From: CAWJLS01 sp963843755
Lineage (GTDB): Bacteria > Acidobacteriota > Thermoanaerobaculia > Multivoradales > DATKCC01
Direction: 5' to 3'
DNA length: 64,000 bases
Assembly: GCA_963843755.1 (NCBI GenBank)
Contig: CAWJLS010000010.1
Coordinates: forward strand, 62,001-126,000
The notes under the pieces are model-generated. The model was given only the letters and a program-made list of their open reading frames with translations, ran no database searches and was not told the DNA's origin. Position numbers and translations under genes: made by a program. Shown piece after piece: positions 31,400 through 41,765 of the stretch (positions are counted from its first letter, which is position 1; each line of letters opens with the position of its first letter).

Positions 31400-32887
31400 T
31401 TGCCCAGATTGTCCCGACTTCGGAGACCGTCCCGACCGCTCCGGCCGCTTCGATCGTCACCCCGCCTCGCCAGGCCCTCGTCGCTCATCGCCCTGTTCGT
31501 CCTCGCCCTGGTCGCCGGGCCGGCGCCCGCCACGGCGAGCGAACCGTCGGGTGACCGGCGGCCGAACATCCTGTTCATCACCTCGGACGATCAGCGCTGG
31601 GACACCCTGGGCGTGGCGGGAAACCCCACCATCCACACGCCGGTGCTCGACCGGCTGGCCCGGGACGGGGTGTACTTCACCCAGGCGACGGTCAACGTCT
31701 CCCAGTGCCTGCCGGTGCGTGCGAGCCTCCTGACCGGGCTGGAGCCCCACTCCCACGGCGCCTACGCTCACCAGAACCAGACGCCGGAGGCGTCGCGGCC
31801 GACTGCGTTCGCGGACTGGCCGACGGTGTCGGGCCTGCTGCGGGGTGCCGGGTACGAGACGGTGCTGGTAGGGAAGTGGCACGTCGCCTCCGACCCGTGG
31901 CGGGTCGGCTTCTCGCGGGTGCTGACTTGGATCCCGTCCGGCGCCCAGCGGTTCGTCGACCCGGATGTCGCCCACGGCGAGAGCCGCGAGTTGCACCAGG
32001 TCGATGGCTTCACCCAGGAGATCCTCGCCGACGACGCCGTGGAGTACCTTTCGCACCGCGCGGAGGGCGCGCCGCCGTTCATGCTCTGGCTCGCGTTCAC
32101 CGCGCCCCACGCGCCGTTTGGGCCGAACCCGAAGCGGATCGAGGCGCTCTATGCCGGGAGGAAGGCCGAGGAGCTCCTGCCGCCGGGCTTTCCCCGGGAC
32201 ATCCCGACCAACGACTGGCGGCAGTACGACGAGGCGATCTCCCATCTCGACGAGCAGGTGGGGCGGGTGCTGAGCGCGCTCGACCGGGCCGGGCTCGCCG
32301 AACGCACGCTGGTCGTCTTCCTCGGCGACAACGGCTTCATGATGGGCGAGCGCGGCGTCGGGGTGACCGGCGGCGCCGGCAAGGTGGTGCCGTACGAGTC
32401 GTCGGTCCGGGTACCGATGATCGTCCGGGATCCGTCGCTCCAGCGCGCGTCGGGCCCCTCCTCGGCGGCGGTGTCGAGCCTCGACCTGCCCGTGACTTTC
32501 CTTCGCGCCGCCGGGCTCACACCGCCCGCATCCTGGCCGGGACGGGATCTCGCGCCGCTGCTGCGGGCCCCCGGCGCCGCCGGCTTCGAGGCCGCCTTCA
32601 CGGAGTGGGCGGACGAGACCAGCAAGCGGTTCGGGGGGCTGGCCTTTCGGCTGGTGCGGACTCCGACCCACAAGCTGATCGTCTGGAAGGACGCCCAACG
32701 GCCGCAGGAGCTCTACGATCTCGCCGCCGATCCGCGGGAGGAGAAGAACTTGGCCGGCGGAGCGGCGGTGCGGGCGGTGGAGGCCGACCTCGTCCGGCGC
32801 CTGCTGGACCACCTCCGGGCGACCGACGATCCGGCGCTCTCCTGGAGCACCGTCGAGGCGCTCACCCCGCCCCCCGCGCCGAAGTGA
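31400..32887 (+). CDS. Secreted sulfatase (type I, FGly-dependent)
   Basis: A 495-residue sulfatase. The N-terminal motif RPNILFITSDDQRWDTLG binds the metal. The maturation site is CLPVRASLLTG (Cys-x-Pro-x-Arg, the position of formylglycine; Val replaces the frequent Ser). Further motifs are ETVLVGKWHVA, WLAFTAPHAPF and VVFLGDNGFMMGERG (metal Asp/Asn). A signal segment with a very basic head and hydrophobic core SSLIALFVLALVAGPAPATA is present. The TTG at 31400 is preferred as start because GGAGG lies 6 nt upstream; the ATG at 31319 would add 27 residues. Substrate (aryl or glycan sulfate) is unknown. A sulfatase-modifying enzyme is not in the window. Confidence 0.88.
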   Translation: MPRLSRLRRPSRPLRPLRSSPRLARPSSLIALFVLALVAGPAPATASEPSGDRRPNILFITSDDQRWDTLGVAGNPTIHTPVLDRLARDGVYFTQATVNVSQCLPVRASLLTGLEPHSHGAYAHQNQTPEASRPTAFADWPTVSGLLRGAGYETVLVGKWHVASDPWRVGFSRVLTWIPSGAQRFVDPDVAHGESRELHQVDGFTQEILADDAVEYLSHRAEGAPPFMLWLAFTAPHAPFGPNPKRIEALYAGRKAEELLPPGFPRDIPTNDWRQYDEAISHLDEQVGRVLSALDRAGLAERTLVVFLGDNGFMMGERGVGVTGGAGKVVPYESSVRVPMIVRDPSLQRASGPSSAAVSSLDLPVTFLRAAGLTPPASWPGRDLAPLLRAPGAAGFEAAFTEWADETSKRFGGLAFRLVRTPTHKLIVWKDAQRPQELYDLAADPREEKNLAGGAAVRAVEADLVRRLLDHLRATDDPALSWSTVEALTPPPAPK

Positions 32888-32939
32888 CGGGCGCCTCCGA
32901 GCGGGCTCCCCGGTAGACTCGCTCCGAAAGGCTTCTGTC

Positions 32940-34390
<1,451 letters not shown>

Positions 34391-34403
<13 letters not shown>

Positions 34404-34426
34404 ACTGTCGAGTTCAATCGTGTGAA
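34391..34426. repeat. Perfect 16-bp hairpin at the end of the oxidoreductase gene
   Basis: TTCACACGATTGAACT (34391-34406) is followed by a 4-nt loop GTCG and its exact complement (34411-34426). The stem is much lower in GC than the region. It overlaps the TGA of the oxidoreductase gene (34401-34403). Downstream of it there is no T-tract on the forward strand, but four A precede it, so a T-run would follow it on the reverse strand. It may be a terminator or mRNA-stabilising structure. Confidence 0.75.
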
Positions 34427-34636
34427 TGGTGGCTGAATCCTCTCTGAGCCGCTCCTGAAGCGGCTGAGGGAGCGTCGGGCTCAGCTCTTCCAAACCGTTT
34501 TTCCCGAGAAGGTTGCAATCCTCATCTGCGGCCGGCACGAAGTGGCCGGTCGCTTGCCTTTTCTCCTGCCGACTCCCGGCGGAGGGCGGCTCCTCCAGCC
34601 GGCCACGACAACGATTCGACAGGAGGAAACGCAACC

Positions 34637-37600
34637 ATGGTCACGATCGATCGACTCAATCCGCCCATTCTGAGATGGGGGCGGGGCGTTCCCGCGCTGG
34701 TCGTCCTTCTCATGTTGGTGGGGCTGGCGCCGGCGGCCCGGGCCCAGCAGCAGACCGGCAACCTGTACGGCACGGTCAGCAACGAGCTGGCCGGGCTGCT
34801 CCCGGGCGTCAGGGTGGAGCTCACCGGCATAGGCGCACCGCGCATCCAGAGCAGCGATTCCCAGGGCAAGTTCCGCTTCCTCGGCCTCGATCCGGGGGTC
34901 TACAAGCTGAACCTCTCGCTCGACGGCTTCAAGACCCTGGAGTACAAGGAGGTCGACATCCGGGTGGCCAAGAACACCACCCTGGCGCTCCAACTGGTCG
35001 CCGCCAGCGGCCAGCCGGACCCGGGTACGGTCATCTCCGACGTCATCGTCGTCACCAATGAGAGCCCGCTGCTCGACGAGCGCAAGATCACGACCGGCAC
35101 CACCGTCTCCCGGGTCGAGCTGGAGAAGATTCCGACCGCCCGCGATCCATGGGCGATCGTCACCCAGACGCCGGGCGTCCTGTCGGACCGGGTCAACGTC
35201 GGCGGCAGCGAGTCCGGCCAGCAGGCCATGTTCCGGGCGCCGGCGGTGAGCGACGCCGAGAACAGCTTCTCGATCGACGGCGTGGTGATCACCGACATGG
35301 CGGCCGTCGGCTCGTCGCCGACCTACTACGACTTCGACCAGCTCGAAGAGGTCCAGGTTTCGACCGGTGGCAGCGACATCGAGAAGATCTCTGCCGGCGC
35401 GTCGCTCAACCTGGTGACCAAGCGCGGCACCAACACCCCGCGCGGCTCGACCCGCTTCCTGGTGACCAAGGCCGCCAAGGAGCTCGGCGTGTTCGAGCAG
35501 GGCACCCCCGATCTCCAGTCGGATCTCGAGAACGGCGACGGCAACGGCGGCTGCGAAGGCTGCGTGCAGACCCTGAACGGGACGCCGGGCAACCAGACCA
35601 ACGAGGTCCTCGACTTCGGCTTCGAGGCCGGCGGTCCGATCGTCGAGGATCGTCTGTGGGCGTGGGGATCGTACGGGCGCAACGACATCAAGCAGTTCGC
35701 CCAGAACGGCGATTCGGACAACACCCTGCTCGAGAACAGCGCCATCAAGATCAACGGGCAGGCGACCGAGGCGACCTCCCTGGTCGGCTCCTGGAACCGC
35801 GGCGACAAGGTCAAGACCGGCCGGCGCCCGGGCTCGAACTTCTCGGCAGACTCGACGTGGAACCAGAGCGGTCCGACGGAGATCTGGAAGCTCGAGGGCA
35901 CCCAGGTGCTCAGCTCCAGCCTCTACGTCACCGGCCTCTTCTCCTACGTCGACGGCGGCTTCCAGCTCGTGCCCCAGGGCGCGGCCGTGGGGGATTCGAT
36001 CCCGGTGACCGGCGAGCCGCTGCTCGATACCGACGGCATCTGGAAGAACACCTATCTCCAGATCGGCACGACCCGTACCACCGACAACTGGCAGGCCGAC
36101 GGCTCCTACTTCTTCGATACGGGGCACCTCTCCCATGAGCTCAAGTTCGGCGTCTCCTACCGCAAGTTCGACGACGTCAGCTCCGACGCCTACCCGGGTC
36201 GCGGCGTCGCCCATCTGACCTGCGAGGCGCTGGGCACCTGCGGCCTCGACCAGTTGATTCCGATTCCGGGCGACGACCTGGCGCTGGTGATTCAGCAGCC
36301 GGAGTCGCCGGTCAGCCAGGAGTACACTGCCGGCTGGCTCCAGGACACGCTGACGTTCGGCGACTGGACTCTCAACGCGGGCCTTCGCTACGACCTCCAG
36401 AAAGGGAAGAACGAGGCTTCGAGCATCGCCGCCAACGAGGCGTTCCCGGACCTGCTGCCGGCCAAGGAGTTCGGCGGCAACGACCCGGGCTTCGAGTGGA
36501 AGACGTTCTCGCCGCGCCTGGGCGCGACCTACGCCCTCGGCTCGGAGCGCAAGACCCTGTTCCGGGCCAGCTACTCCCGCTTCGCCGGGCAGCTCCAGAC
36601 CGGCGACATCCTGCAGGTCAACCCCCTGGGCTTCACGGTGCTCCAGGCCTGGTACGACGACGCCAACGGCAACAACTTCTTCGATCCGGGCGAGGACTAC
36701 GCCCTGGCGTCGGCGAGCGGCTTCGATCCCAACGACCCGGGGGCGCTGGTTTCGCCCAACGCGGTCGATTCGGACTACAGCCCGTCGCTCACTGACGAGA
36801 TCGTCCTCGGCGCCGAGCATGCGCTCCGGCCCGAGTTCGTGGTCGGCGTCGACCTCACCTGGCGCAAGGTCCAGGATCTGGCGGTCTTCCGTCCGTACAT
36901 CATCGACGAGACCGGGACCAAGCGCCTGGCGACCGTCGACGACTACGTGCCGTCGAACGCGGTCTGCTCCGCGGCGGACCCGAGCTGCAACGGCTTCGTG
37001 CGCTCGAACGGCCAGGACATTCCGAACCTGCCCGACGGCACTCCCTGGGAGGCCCAGTTCTTCGGCTACCGCCCCGGCATCACCGACTCCGGCGGCACCC
37101 TGCTGACCAACGGCGACTCCACGAGGGAGTATCTGGGTGGCGCCCTCACCTTCACCAAGCGGCTGGCGAACCGGTGGATGGCCCGCGGCTACTTCCAGTA
37201 CGGCAAGGCGGACTGGAGCTTCGGCGACCAGGACCGGTTCTACGACAACCCGACGGACGAGACCGGCGCCTTCGACGGCACGGCCGACGACCCGAACGGC
37301 GGTCTGTACGTGGTCCAGTCGGCCGGCTCCGGGCCGTTCGAGAACGTCTTCGTCCAGGCGAACTGGTCGGCCAACATCAACGGGCTCTATCAGGTGGCGC
37401 CGGAGAAGCCGTGGGGTTTCAACATCGCCGGTAACCTGCTGGCCCGGCAGGGCTATCCGCTGCCCTACGCGTGGACCGAGAACCTGCCCCAGGGGCTCGG
37501 CGACGTGACCGCGTCCGCCGTCCGCTCGGTCGACCAGTACCGGGCCGACAACATCTACGACGTCGACCTGCGGGTCGAGAAAGACATGGCGTTCACCGAC

Positions 37601-37759
37601 AGCCTGAGCGGCATCCTCTCGCTGGACGCATTCAATGTCTTGAACGAGACGTACGTGATGGGGCGCGACGTGTCGCTCGATACGCCGCAGGCGAACTTCG
37701 TCACGCAGTCGCTCTCGCCGCGCATCTTCCGGCTCGGCTTCCGGCTGAGCTGGCGCTGA
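34637..37759 (+). CDS. TonB-dependent receptor, OAR-like, with carboxypeptidase-regulatory domain
   Basis: A 1040-residue outer-membrane protein. Signal peptide 1-36 (...LVGLAPAARA), then a carboxypeptidase-regulatory-like domain (NLYGTVSNELAGLLPGVRVE, about 40-115), a plug (about 140-270, with VDGVVITDMAAVGSSPTYYD) and a large 22-strand-type barrel to the terminal strand SLSPRIFRLGFRLSWR. This OAR-type architecture is common in Acidobacteriota and imports or binds oligosaccharides or peptides with TonB energy. AGGAGGAAACGCAACC precedes the ATG. The gene ends before a strong terminator, and a CadC-like regulator lies just after it. The TonB box is not obvious. Confidence 0.92.
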   Translation: MVTIDRLNPPILRWGRGVPALVVLLMLVGLAPAARAQQQTGNLYGTVSNELAGLLPGVRVELTGIGAPRIQSSDSQGKFRFLGLDPGVYKLNLSLDGFKTLEYKEVDIRVAKNTTLALQLVAASGQPDPGTVISDVIVVTNESPLLDERKITTGTTVSRVELEKIPTARDPWAIVTQTPGVLSDRVNVGGSESGQQAMFRAPAVSDAENSFSIDGVVITDMAAVGSSPTYYDFDQLEEVQVSTGGSDIEKISAGASLNLVTKRGTNTPRGSTRFLVTKAAKELGVFEQGTPDLQSDLENGDGNGGCEGCVQTLNGTPGNQTNEVLDFGFEAGGPIVEDRLWAWGSYGRNDIKQFAQNGDSDNTLLENSAIKINGQATEATSLVGSWNRGDKVKTGRRPGSNFSADSTWNQSGPTEIWKLEGTQVLSSSLYVTGLFSYVDGGFQLVPQGAAVGDSIPVTGEPLLDTDGIWKNTYLQIGTTRTTDNWQADGSYFFDTGHLSHELKFGVSYRKFDDVSSDAYPGRGVAHLTCEALGTCGLDQLIPIPGDDLALVIQQPESPVSQEYTAGWLQDTLTFGDWTLNAGLRYDLQKGKNEASSIAANEAFPDLLPAKEFGGNDPGFEWKTFSPRLGATYALGSERKTLFRASYSRFAGQLQTGDILQVNPLGFTVLQAWYDDANGNNFFDPGEDYALASASGFDPNDPGALVSPNAVDSDYSPSLTDEIVLGAEHALRPEFVVGVDLTWRKVQDLAVFRPYIIDETGTKRLATVDDYVPSNAVCSAADPSCNGFVRSNGQDIPNLPDGTPWEAQFFGYRPGITDSGGTLLTNGDSTREYLGGALTFTKRLANRWMARGYFQYGKADWSFGDQDRFYDNPTDETGAFDGTADDPNGGLYVVQSAGSGPFENVFVQANWSANINGLYQVAPEKPWGFNIAGNLLARQGYPLPYAWTENLPQGLGDVTASAVRSVDQYRADNIYDVDLRVEKDMAFTDSLSGILSLDAFNVLNETYVMGRDVSLDTPQANFVTQSLSPRIFRLGFRLSWR

Positions 37760-37785
37760 TCCCCGGCACTCAGACGGCTTCCTGA

Positions 37786-37829
37786 ACGGGCTCCGGGTCG
37801 ACCTTCGGGTCGGCTCGGGCCCGTTTTTT
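37786..37829 (+). terminator. Rho-independent terminator of the TonB receptor gene
   Basis: The sequence ACGGGC...CCGGGTCGACC, loop TTCG, GGTCGGCTCGG...GCCCGT forms a long stem (G-U pairs and one bulge) with a UUCG tetraloop, then six T (37824-37829). It lies 27 bp after the receptor stop. This is a textbook intrinsic terminator and the clearest in the window. Confidence 0.88.
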
Positions 37830-38030
37830 CTGCCGTTTCCGGCTGCATCGGGATGCGGTCGGCGCTGTCCCCTCCCGGGGACGGAGGCGCGGCCCCGAGG
37901 ATCGGCGGACCGAACCGGTGGCCGCCGAAACCCGTCGCGGCCAGGGCGGTCTCCCCGGACCGTCTCCCCTGCGAGCCAGCGGCGTGACCGCTGGCACGAA
38001 TCTTCCTTTCCTGTGGAGGAAGACAGACCG

Positions 38031-39136
38031 ATGACAGCGCCCAGCCGAGCACCCCGACCGTTTGAAGTACCGGCGCTCACGCGCCTGGTATTCGGTGACC
38101 ATGCGCTCGACCTTCCCACCGACGAGCTTCGGTGGCGGGGCGAGCCGGTCGACCTCGAGCCGCAGCCTGCCAAGGTTCTCCGACACCTGGCGCTGCACTC
38201 GGGGGAGATCGTGCCGCGGGAAGACCTGCACCGCCTGCTGTGGGGGAAGACACCCACGTCGAGGCGGACCAGGGCCTCAACTACTGCATCAAGGAGCTGC
38301 GGCGCGCTCTCGGCGACGACGCCCGCAATCCCACCTTCATCGAGACGCTCACGCGGCGCGGCTACCGCTTCCTTCCGCCCGTCGAGCTGTGTGCACCGGA
38401 GGAGCCCGACCGACCCGACCGGGCCGCGACGGCGTTCGGAGCGGCCGGCGCGGAGCCCCGGCGCGGCCCCGCTCCCGCCCCCGCTCCCGCGTTGGTGGTG
38501 GCGTCGAGCCCCTCGGCCGAGCCGTCTCCGGGCCTCGTGGGGCGCCCGCGGAGGACGCCGCCGCGCGTCGTGCTCGCCGCGCTCACCGTGGTGGCCGTCC
38601 TGGCGGTCGCCTGGCTCGCCGTCCGGTCCCACTCGCAGACCCTCGCGGCCGATCCGGTCGAAACCCTCGGTCCGGCCGCCGACTCCGGTCCGCAACGGAT
38701 CGCGGTGCTGCCGTTCGAGTCCGCCGACGAGGTCGACGAGGCCCAGGACGTGGCACGGCAACTGGCCAGCCAGCTCGTCTCGGACCTGGTCGGCTCCACC
38801 GGTCCGGGCTTCGAGGTGATCGCCTCCACCACTTCGTTCGCCTACCGAGACGCCGGCAAGACCATCGGCCAGATCGGGCGCGAGCTCGGGGCCTCCTACG
38901 TGATCGAGGGGGTCTATCTCCGCACCGCCGGACCGGAGCTCGTCGGCGCCGGGCTCGCGGGTGGCGGGGGCCACGCGCTGAGCGGTCCGACCGCGCGGCT
39001 CTGCGTCCGGCTGGTCGACACCCGCGAAGAGGTCGTGATCTGGACCCGCACCTACACCGTCACCGGTGATCAGATCGACGCCCTTCCCGAGGTCGTCTCG
39101 CAGGAGATGGCGGCGCGGCTCCTGCCGCCCGTCTGA
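38031..39136 (+). CDS. CadC-like winged-helix regulator, frameshifted at a G5 run
   Basis: The winged-helix DNA-binding domain is split. The first frame reads VFGDHALDLPTDELRWRGEP, ending LHRLLWG; the second, from 38246, reads EDTHVEADQGLNYCIKELRR and then RNPTFIETLTRRGYRFLPPV. The break is at the G-run 38242-38246; a sixth G would restore the frame. After the OmpR/PhoB-type domain comes a low-complexity linker, a membrane helix (VVLAALTVVAVLAVAWLAVR) and a periplasmic part with RIAVLPFES and ELGASYVIEGVYL, the TolB-like segment of acidobacterial CadC-type regulators. Its place right after the receptor suggests joint control. Loss by mutation, sequencing error or -1 slippage are all possible. 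Confidence 0.75.
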
Positions 39137-39307
39137 CCTGTTTCGCGGTCGTCGCTACTCCTGGCGCAGGGTGAGGGAGGTCCAGATCTCGCTCTCCCCG
39201 GGGAACGAGAACCCTCCGGGCAGGACGCCCGCGATGACCGACGGCCGGCCGTTCGGTATGCCGCTTGCACCCGCGGAGGGCGGCACGCAGGCGACCTCCA
39301 CACCCCA

Positions 39308-41170
39308 ATGCGCGACGACCCATCCAGCTACCCGGCGATCGGCGACTACGCCATCATCGGTGACTGCCGGAGCGCCGCCCTGATCTCGAAGGGCGGCTCG
39401 CTCGACTGGCTCTGCCTGCCCCGGTTCGATTCGAGCTCGCTGTTCGCCGCCATTCTCGACCGCCAGAACGGCGGCCGCTTCGTGGTCTGTCCGGCCGGGG
39501 AGTTCACCGTCCATCGCCGCTACCTGCCGGACACCAACGTCCTCGAGACGACCTTCGAGACCGCCACCGGCCGGCTCTCCCTGACCGACCTGGTGCCGGT
39601 CGCCTCCGAGGCGGAGAAGCGCCGGGAGCTCTGGCCCGAGCACCAGGTGCTCCGGCGCCTCGACTGCCTCGAGGGGGAGGTGGAGGTCCGGGTGCAGTGC
39701 GATCCGCGGCCCGACTACGGGCGGATCGTGCCGCGTCTGCGGAGTCGCGGTGCGCTCGGTGTCTGGTACGAGCACCGGGCGGAGGCGATGCTCCTGCGCA
39801 GCGAGATCCCCCTCGACCTCGACAGCGAGGCCTCCGGCGCCGAAGGCCTGGAGACCTTGCGGGCGGGTGACCGGCGCTGGCTGTCGCTCGTCTACAGTCA
39901 CCGCGAGCCGGCGGTCGTCCCGACCTTCGGCGACGACGCCGACGGCAAGGTGGAGGCGACCGTGCGGTGGTGGCGCCGGTGGGCGGAACGCTGCGACTAC
40001 GACGGCCCCCACCGCGACCACGTCGTGCGGAGCGCCCTGACCTTGAAGCTACTGACCTACGCGCCGTCCGGCGCCGTGGTCGCCGCGCCGACGACCTCGC
40101 TGCCGGAGGAGGTCGGCGGGGTGCGCAACTGGGACTACCGCTACTGCTGGCTGCGCGACGCCTCGGTGACGCTCCAGGCGTTCCTCGACCTGGACCAGGA
40201 GAGCGAGGCCCACGCCTTCCTCTCCTGGGTGCTCCATTCGACCCGGCTCTCGCGGCCGGAGCTCCAGGTGCTCTACGACGTCCACGGCGAGACCCGCCTG
40301 GTGGAGCGCCACCTGGACCACTTGGAGGGCTACCGCGGGTCGAGCCCGGTGCGGATCGGCAACGACGCCCGCAACCAGCTCCAGCTCGACACCTACGGCG
40401 AGGTGGCGGACGCGGCGACCCAGTTCGTCCGTCGCGGCGGCGCGCTCGACCGGTCGATGGCCAAGATGCTGCTCCAGCTCGGGGACACGGTCTGCCGGCG
40501 CTGGAACGAGCCGGACGAAGGGATCTGGGAGCCGCGGAGCGGTCGTGTCCAGCACACCTACTCCATGGCCATGTGCTGGGTCGCCCTCGACCGCCTGCTC
40601 GAGCTCCACGACGGGGGCCACCTGAAGGTCGACGTCGGGCGCTACGCCGGGGTGCGCAAGGCGATCCGTCACGAGATCGAGACCCGGGGCTTCAACCGGG
40701 AGCTGGGCAGCTACGTCAGCGAGCTCGACGGCGACCAGGTCGACGCCAGCCTGCTGCTGCTGGCCCGCACCGGCTACGCCGAGCCGACCTCCGAGCGCAT
40801 GCTCGGAACCACCCGGACCATCCGGCAACAGCTCGGCCGCAACGGGCTGCTCTACCGCTACCGCGGGGTCGACGACGGCCTCTCCGGCGGCGAAGGCGCG
40901 TTCGGCATCGCCAGCTTCTGGCTGGTCGACTGTCTCTGCCGCCAGGGACGCCACGACGAGGCCGAGTCGATGTTCGACCACCTGTGCGACCTGGCCAACG
41001 ACGTCGGCCTCTACGCCGAAGAGATCGACCCGGAGTCCGGCGAGTGCCTGGGCAACTTCCCCCAGGCATTCAGTCACGCCGGCCTGATCGACGCCGCCCT
41101 CACCCTGGCGGCGGCCCGGGGCGACGAGCCCGCCGTCCGCATGGGGCAACGAGGAGAGACGACGCCATGA
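39308..41170 (+). CDS. GH15 family glucoamylase or trehalase
   Basis: A 620-residue intracellular glycoside hydrolase. The N-terminal beta-sandwich starts PAIGDYAIIGDCRSAALISK and SLDWLCLPRFDS. The (alpha/alpha)6 catalytic domain has VRNWDYRYCWLRDASVTLQA, DEGIWEPRSG with the first catalytic Glu region, and YAEEIDPESGECLGNFPQAF with the second. GH15 enzymes release glucose from alpha-1,4 glucans or hydrolyse trehalose; several actinobacterial homologues of this type are trehalases. With OtsA and glycogen phosphorylase nearby, both roles fit. ATG 39308 is chosen; the stop overlaps the ATG of the small membrane-protein gene (ATGA). Confidence 0.9.
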   Translation: MRDDPSSYPAIGDYAIIGDCRSAALISKGGSLDWLCLPRFDSSSLFAAILDRQNGGRFVVCPAGEFTVHRRYLPDTNVLETTFETATGRLSLTDLVPVASEAEKRRELWPEHQVLRRLDCLEGEVEVRVQCDPRPDYGRIVPRLRSRGALGVWYEHRAEAMLLRSEIPLDLDSEASGAEGLETLRAGDRRWLSLVYSHREPAVVPTFGDDADGKVEATVRWWRRWAERCDYDGPHRDHVVRSALTLKLLTYAPSGAVVAAPTTSLPEEVGGVRNWDYRYCWLRDASVTLQAFLDLDQESEAHAFLSWVLHSTRLSRPELQVLYDVHGETRLVERHLDHLEGYRGSSPVRIGNDARNQLQLDTYGEVADAATQFVRRGGALDRSMAKMLLQLGDTVCRRWNEPDEGIWEPRSGRVQHTYSMAMCWVALDRLLELHDGGHLKVDVGRYAGVRKAIRHEIETRGFNRELGSYVSELDGDQVDASLLLLARTGYAEPTSERMLGTTRTIRQQLGRNGLLYRYRGVDDGLSGGEGAFGIASFWLVDCLCRQGRHDEAESMFDHLCDLANDVGLYAEEIDPESGECLGNFPQAFSHAGLIDAALTLAAARGDEPAVRMGQRGETTP

Positions 41171-41646
41171 ACTGGATGAGCGCCCTGCTGTGGGGATTTG
41201 CCGCGACCGCGGTGATGACGACGCTGATGGCCATGGGGCTGGGGCTCGGCCTCTCCCGGATGAGTCTGCCCCTGATCCTCGGCACCATGGTCACGCCCGA
41301 CCGCCAGCGGGCGCCGGTCGTCGGCTTCGCCATTCACTTCGTCGACGGCTGGCTGTTCGCTTTCGTCTACGGCCTGGCGTTCGAGAGCATCGGCCGGGCC
41401 ACCTGGTGGCTCGGCGGCCTCTTCGGCCTGGTCCATGGGCTGACCATCCTGGCCGCCGTGCTGCCGCTGATCGACGGCATCCACCCCCGGATGGCGAGCG
41501 AGACCACCGGCCCCGAGCCGACCAGAAACCTCGAACCCCCCGGCTTCATGGCCCTCAACTACGGCCGCAGCACCCCGGCCATCACCCTCCTCGCCCACCT
41601 CGCCTACGGCGTGATCCTGGGGGCGTTCTACCAGTTGCCGGGCTGA
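41167..41646 (+). CDS. Small multi-pass membrane protein
   Basis: A 159-residue protein with four hydrophobic helices: NWMSALLWGFAATAVMTTLM, AIHFVDGWLFAFVYGLAFES, GGLFGLVHGLTILAAVLPLI and TLLAHLAYGVILGAFYQL. His residues recur within the helices (IHF, VHG, IHP, AHL). No family is recognised. It is translationally coupled to the GH15 gene (ATGA overlap), so it is co-expressed with it. A role in lipid or sugar transport is not shown by the sequence. Confidence 0.65.
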   Translation: MNWMSALLWGFAATAVMTTLMAMGLGLGLSRMSLPLILGTMVTPDRQRAPVVGFAIHFVDGWLFAFVYGLAFESIGRATWWLGGLFGLVHGLTILAAVLPLIDGIHPRMASETTGPEPTRNLEPPGFMALNYGRSTPAITLLAHLAYGVILGAFYQLPG

Positions 41647-41664
41647 GTTGATTGGGGTCGGCTG

Positions 41665-41716
41665 CCGAGCCGCGCGCTAAGCCCCCAAACCGCAACCGAC
41701 GCGCGGCGTCCCGGAG
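41665..41716. repeat. Dispersed palindromic repeat, copy B (reverse orientation)
   Basis: Read on the reverse strand, this starts CTCCGGGACGCCGCGCGTCG and ends TTAGCGCGCGGCTCGG, matching the core of the elements at 29963-30013 and 60589-60638. The flank on its left-hand side in that orientation (GCCGGGAGCGGG) also resembles copy A. It occupies the gap between the GH15 operon and the convergent ppc gene. Confidence 0.7.
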
Positions 41717-41765
41717 CCGTGCCGGTCGACCCGCTCCCGGCGAACGCCCCCTATCGCCAGCCCCC

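Noticed and set aside
38242..38246. Programmed -1 frameshifting as the explanation for the split CadC-like gene
   Set aside because: The five-G run is not a classical X-XXY-YYZ heptamer and no downstream pseudoknot or upstream Shine-Dalgarno-like stimulator was recognised. A homopolymer error or mutation is simpler.
34481..38974. A reverse-strand open frame of nearly 1,500 codons over the TonB receptor
   Set aside because: It is the antisense of the receptor and regulator. Its translation is low-complexity, rich in Arg, Gly, Val and Asp, a usual effect of high GC.
39155..39310. A reverse frame ending in LPGGFSFPGESEIWTSLTLRQE-like sequence before the GH15 gene
   Set aside because: The last 20 or so residues look protein-like, but there is no family match I can name and no start; the rest is antisense of GH15.
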